Assembly (NCBI RefSeq): GCF_028281565.1
Contig: NZ_JANQJQ010000021.1
Coordinates: 248,001 to 312,000 of the forward strand
Source of the DNA: Seonamhaeicola sp.
GTDB lineage: Bacteria; Bacteroidota; Bacteroidia; Flavobacteriales; Flavobacteriaceae
Direction of reading: 5' to 3'
Length of the DNA: 64,000 nt
This document shows positions 61,009 to 64,000 of this stretch, piece after piece; position 1 is the stretch's first letter, and each line of letters begins with the position of its first letter. The notes under the pieces were generated by a model that was not told the DNA's origin, made no database searches, and saw only the letters and a program-made list of their open reading frames with translations. Both the position numbers and the translations under genes were made by a program.

Positions 61009-61459
61009 ATGACCAACGTATAGGGCGTTTTAAACGTTCTTTTACCAATTCAAAATTCTTTTTACTGGTACGTTCCCAACGGTAAATGTGATACTTTTTA
61101 TTTTTAGTGGCTTCCCATTTAGCTTGTTTTTCCTGCACTTCTTTAACCCAATTAAAGCGCTTTTTGATAATGATGGCACCTAATTCATCCCGGCAACCAA
61201 TTTTTTCAAGGGCATTCAGAGCCGCAATAGAAACGTTTTGAACCTTGTCGTCAATAGTTTTAAATAAAACGGGAATTGAGGAGCTGAAGCCTAGTTTTCC
61301 TAAAGCTTCGGCAGCTAATTTTCGGGTTTCGTAATTACCATGTTCCAAAGCATATTCAATTCTTTCGGCATAACTATGCTGCATCCATTTGTCAATATCG
61401 TTTCCAGATGGCTGAGCCATTTTAAGTTTAAAGAGAAAGTATTTAATATGATGTAACAT
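61007..61459 (-). CDS. HEAT-repeat protein
   Basis: This 150-residue protein has two HEAT repeats, RKLAAEALGKLGFSSSIPVLFKTIDD and VSIAALNALEKIGCRDEL. The C-terminus is basic (YHIYRWERTSKKNFELVKERLKRPIRWS). It has no signal peptide; the first 13 residues (MLHHIKYFLFKLK) may be an extension before MAQPSGND. Probably a scaffold or binding protein; partner unknown. Confidence 0.8.
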   Translation of the reverse strand: MLHHIKYFLFKLKMAQPSGNDIDKWMQHSYAERIEYALEHGNYETRKLAAEALGKLGFSSSIPVLFKTIDDKVQNVSIAALNALEKIGCRDELGAIIIKKRFNWVKEVQEKQAKWEATKNKKYHIYRWERTSKKNFELVKERLKRPIRWS

Positions 61460-61518
61460 GAAATCTTATTCTTACTTTATAAGTATGGAACAGATAAGAA
61501 ATGTTACAGGAAAGCAGC

Positions 61519-61998
61519 CTAATGCTTAGGGAGGTTTCTGGTTTGACCACTTAAGAATTTCCAACCGTCATCTCGTTTTATGAGGGTGCCGGATTCAATA
61601 ATTCTAAAGGTCATTGGCTGATTATTTTTGTCAACTTCAACACACTTTACAATGCCGGTATAGTTGGTAACAGAATGCGTTATGGGAACTATTTGAACTT
61701 TTTCCCAGGAAAAGTCTATGAATTTAACATCCCCTGAGTTTTCCAATAAGATATCTTTAACGGTATCGTAATCTAATGCCTCGGTATAACGTGGGGGCAC
61801 CCAGAAAAAGTCTGAAGAATGGTCTAAGTATTTCAGCCCTTCATTGATACCGCCTTTAACTATAGCATCGTGGTAATTATTGAGCATGCCCTGAACCTCT
61901 GAAATGATGGCTTCTTTTTCTTGTTTATTTAGGGAGTTCTGAGCAAAGCCATTGAGCATTGTTAAAAGCAGAAAACCATATAAAAGAATTTGTTTCAT
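61519..61998 (-). CDS. Exported SnoaL/NTF2-like protein
   Basis: This 159-residue protein has a signal peptide (ending GFAQN) and the DUF4440/SnoaL-like cone fold: EVQGMLNNYHDAIVKGGINEGLKYLDHSSDFFW, VNYTGIVKCVEVDKNN and IIESGTLIKRDDGWKFLSGQTRNL. These small folds bind ligands or catalyse simple reactions; no assignment is possible. It overlaps coaD by 4 bp, so it is co-transcribed with it. Confidence 0.82.
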   Translation of the reverse strand: MKQILLYGFLLLTMLNGFAQNSLNKQEKEAIISEVQGMLNNYHDAIVKGGINEGLKYLDHSSDFFWVPPRYTEALDYDTVKDILLENSGDVKFIDFSWEKVQIVPITHSVTNYTGIVKCVEVDKNNQPMTFRIIESGTLIKRDDGWKFLSGQTRNLPKH

Positions 61999-62450
61999 GT
62001 CACTCTTACACTGTCCGGAACTAATTTAGTATAATCTCCGTTATTTCTAATAACATCTCGTACAATAGAGGATGCAATGTATGATGTGTCCGCTGAAGTT
62101 AGTAAAAACACCGTTTCAATAGGAGCTAAATCTCTATTGGTGTGGGCAATGGCCTTTTCAAATTCAAAATCTGCGGGATTTCGTAAGCCGCGTAGAATGA
62201 ATTCAACACCGATTTCCTTACAAAAATCTACTGTTAAGCCTTCGTAGGTCATGACTTTAACTTTAGGTTCATCAGCAAAAGCTTCTTCTATAAATGCTTT
62301 ACGTTCTTCAAGTGAGAACATATATTTTTTATCGGCATTAACACCTATGGCCACAATAAGTTCATCAAAAAGTGTAACACCCCGTTTAATAATGTCGTAA
62401 TGCCCCAAAGTCAATGGGTCAAATGATCCGGGAAATATGGCTCGCTTCAT
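61995..62450 (-). CDS. coaD: Phosphopantetheine adenylyltransferase
   Basis: This 151-residue enzyme has GSFDPLTLGHYDII with the HxGH-type nucleotidyl-transferase motif, FILRGLRNPADFEFE and the later ISSxxVR motif in SYIASSIVRDV. It makes dephospho-CoA from 4'-phosphopantetheine and ATP. Normal length. It overlaps the SnoaL-like gene. Confidence 0.97.
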   Translation of the reverse strand: MKRAIFPGSFDPLTLGHYDIIKRGVTLFDELIVAIGVNADKKYMFSLEERKAFIEEAFADEPKVKVMTYEGLTVDFCKEIGVEFILRGLRNPADFEFEKAIAHTNRDLAPIETVFLLTSADTSYIASSIVRDVIRNNGDYTKLVPDSVRVT

Positions 62451-62487
62451 TCCAAATTTGATTCAGGATTCTTTAGATACAAGATAA

Positions 62488-62586
62488 TCAATTCTCTAAT
62501 TTGTCTATTAAGTTAGAAATTTTTTGTTGTAATTTTTGAATTTTGCTGTCAAATTCATCAATTTTTTTTGAGAGATAAAGTTCAGG
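62488..62586 (-). pseudogene. Possible coding remnant, coiled-coil-like
   Basis: Between ddl and coaD the minus strand has an in-frame stretch ending in TGA at 62488 (KIDEFDSKIQKLQQKISNL...), which looks like a short coiled-coil. There is no start codon, and the upstream stop is only some 33 codons away. It is either an old remnant of a larger gene or chance. Confidence 0.25.
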
Positions 62587-62613
62587 TCATTTTTGTTTTA
62601 AAGAAGTCACGTT

Positions 62614-63588
62614 TCAATTTAAGGCTTCCTCAATAGCATTATCGAACAAATCAGCCAAAGGAATACCTGCTTCGGCAGCCTGTTGCGGCAAAATACTTTC
62701 TTTGGTCAAACCGGGAACAGTGTTTACTTCCAATAAATGCGGATCTCCATCTTTAAAAATATATTCACTTCTTGAAAAACCGGTCATTTTTAAAGTTTCA
62801 TAAACTTTTTTGGCCACGGTATTTACTTTTTCCTCCTGCACTTTGCTAAGTCTTGCAGGGGTTATTTCCTGGGATTTTCCCAGGTACTTCGCTTCATAAT
62901 CAAAGAAATCATTTTCACTTACAATTTCAGTGATCGGAAGCACTTTAGTTTCCCCTTTATAGGATATCACGCCCACAGATACCTCGGTGCCATCCAAAAA
63001 CGATTCAATAATGATTTCATCATCTTCGTTAAAAGCAATATCAATAGCGCTTTGTAAGTCTTCGGCTTTGTGAACCTTTGTCACACCAAAACTACTTCCG
63101 GCCTTATTCGCTTTAACAAAACAGGGTAAGCCTACTTTGTTAATAATAGCTCTTTCGTCAATAGAGTCTCCAAGATTCAAATAATAAGATTCAGCTGTTT
63201 TAATACCGTAAGGTTTTAAAATGCTTAAGCAATCACGTTTATTAAAAGTTACTGAGGCCTGATACATAGGGCAACTGGTATGAGGAATGCCCAATAATTC
63301 TAAATAAGCCTGCATAAAACCATCTTCGCCCGGTGAACCGTGAATAGCATTGAAAACACAATCAAATGTGATGATCTCGCCATTAACATTCACTGAGAAA
63401 TCGTTTTTATCTACTGGGAACTCAGTATTGTTGTCATCAACATAAACCCATTTATCTTTAAAAATATGAACTCGGTAAGCATTGTATTTTGAAGTGTCTA
63501 AAGTTTCAAAAACCACATTGCCGCTTTTTAATGAGATCTGGTATTCACTGGAATAGCCTCCCATGATAATGGCGATGTTTTTTTTCAC
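62614..63588 (-). CDS. ddl: D-alanine--D-alanine ligase
   Basis: This 324-residue ATP-grasp enzyme has IIMGGYSSEYQISLKSG, AIHGSPGEDGFMQAYLELLGIPH, LPCFVKANKAGSSFGVTKV and EVNTVPGLTKESILPQQA with metal-binding residues. It makes D-Ala-D-Ala for peptidoglycan. Normal length. Its upstream region is the divergent intergenic region holding dispersed repeat copy C. Confidence 0.97.
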   Translation of the reverse strand: MKKNIAIIMGGYSSEYQISLKSGNVVFETLDTSKYNAYRVHIFKDKWVYVDDNNTEFPVDKNDFSVNVNGEIITFDCVFNAIHGSPGEDGFMQAYLELLGIPHTSCPMYQASVTFNKRDCLSILKPYGIKTAESYYLNLGDSIDERAIINKVGLPCFVKANKAGSSFGVTKVHKAEDLQSAIDIAFNEDDEIIIESFLDGTEVSVGVISYKGETKVLPITEIVSENDFFDYEAKYLGKSQEITPARLSKVQEEKVNTVAKKVYETLKMTGFSRSEYIFKDGDPHLLEVNTVPGLTKESILPQQAAEAGIPLADLFDNAIEEALN

Positions 63589-63702
63589 AGAATTAAATTT
63601 TAAGTATTAATCTAAAACCTACAATAAATCGTATCTATTATTAGTTAAGCTAAAATATCATATATATTGCAAAAGAAAAAGCAGTTCTGTTTTTATATAT
63701 TT

Positions 63703-63830
63703 TTTCGGTGAAAACTGAATTTTGTTTAAAAATCAACAAAATTTAGTTTTACCTCAAGAAACGCTTTGCTAATACATGATTTTTTTCATTTGTCAGCGAA
63801 TTTTCAAATGAAAAAAATCATGTACTTTTG
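63703..63830 (+). repeat. Promoter-bearing dispersed repeat, copy C (upstream of the PASTA gene)
   Basis: About 128 bp: inverted repeat 1 (GAATTTTG ... CAAAATTT), the block TTTTACCTCAAGAAAC, and a perfect 20-bp inverted repeat, left arm TACATGATTTTTTTCATTTG (63773-63792) and right arm 63805-63824, with a 12-nt loop. The last two bases of the right arm are the TA of the -7 box TACTTTTG (63823-63830). Confidence 0.85.
63823..63830 (+). promoter_or_regulatory. -7 box of the PASTA gene, fused to the repeat's hairpin arm
   Basis: TACTTTTG, 20 bp before the ATG; its TA is part of the 20-bp palindromic arm. Confidence 0.65.
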
Positions 63831-63850
63831 CGGTATTCAAAATTCTACAC

Positions 63851-64000
63851 ATGAGCCTTGTTAAATTCTTAGTTAGTAAAACATTTTTCAAACAAATTTT
63901 GTTGGCTGTTGTTGCCGTAATCGTATTGTGTGTTTTAATGTTATGGTGGTTAAAAGGCTATACCAATCATGGTGATTTTGAAACCGTTCCGGACTTAAAA
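63851..64000 (+). CDS. PASTA-domain protein, N-terminal part (runs off window)
   Basis: The frame from ATG 63851 is open to the window edge (50 residues). It starts with a cytoplasmic segment and a TM helix (ILLAVVAVIVLCVLMLWWL), then GDFETVPDLK, the start of a PASTA domain. In flavobacteria this gene commonly lies by ddl and codes for a small PASTA protein, often followed by a pseudouridine synthase. Absent from the ORF track because no stop is in the window. Confidence 0.8.
   Translation, partial: MSLVKFLVSKTFFKQILLAVVAVIVLCVLMLWWLKGYTNHGDFETVPDLK

Overview
The window looks like a chromosomal segment from a marine-type Flavobacteriaceae member (Bacteroidota). The evidence is AT-rich DNA, TAnnTTTG -7 promoter boxes, a type IX secretion (T9SS) C-terminal sorting domain, a flavobacterial M1 peptidase/DUF6702 neighbourhood, TPR-hybrid histidine kinases and many short intergenic palindromes. 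I found no phage, IS transposase, integrase, CRISPR array or rRNA. Nearly all of the window is ordered chromosomal housekeeping DNA.

Layout. 1-3.7 kb: 5' part of gpmI, a small secreted ankyrin protein, an M48 peptidase, a GNAT, tRNA-Gly(TCC) and dipeptidase E. 3.8-8.6 kb: two tandem carboxypeptidase-regulatory-like secreted proteins, a DUF6702 protein and a large M1 metallopeptidase. 8.9-11.6 kb: tatA and a TPR-hybrid histidine kinase. 11.7-20.9 kb (minus strand): a kynurenine catabolic cluster, kynU-kmo-ridA-(GIY-YIG)-ALDH-SDR-HAAO-ACMSD-O-methyltransferase-esterase. It would take kynurenine through 3-hydroxyanthranilate, ACMS and 2-aminomuconate semialdehyde towards 2-aminomuconate and its deamination product. 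Tryptophan 2,3-dioxygenase is not in the window. Most intergenic gaps of this operon carry REP-like palindromes, and one holds a GIY-YIG nuclease gene bracketed by two opposed copies. 21-25.5 kb: an accessory stretch with a CDGSH/Fer4 protein, a lipoprotein, a methyltransferase, two unknown genes with a recurring boundary motif, and msrA. 25.9-45 kb: core genes, including the zinc-ribbon-like/Nif3 pair, lpxK, a second hybrid kinase, gap-lipA, a divergent NRAMP with an ECF sigma and a GT2, an ECF sigma/anti-sigma pair, murB, an aminotransferase, an aspartyl protease-PDZ protein, DUF1573 and valS. 45-54.9 kb: an ACBP-psd-cdsA lipid operon, ftsH-rsfS, birA, pyrE and a Nudix protein. 55.1-58.5 kb: a T9SS-secreted protein with six nearly identical 125-residue repeats. 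58.8-64 kb: SulP transporter, a HEAT protein, coaD, ddl and the start of a PASTA-domain gene.

The most unusual signal is a dispersed element of about 130-160 bp. It has two nested inverted repeats and ends in a canonical -7 box (TACTTTTG or TATTTTTG). Three full copies lie immediately upstream of tatA, lipA-gap and the PASTA gene, and a shortened copy lies upstream of kynU. Every copy points its promoter into the downstream gene. It looks like a portable promoter or a shared regulatory module. No coding sequence explains it.
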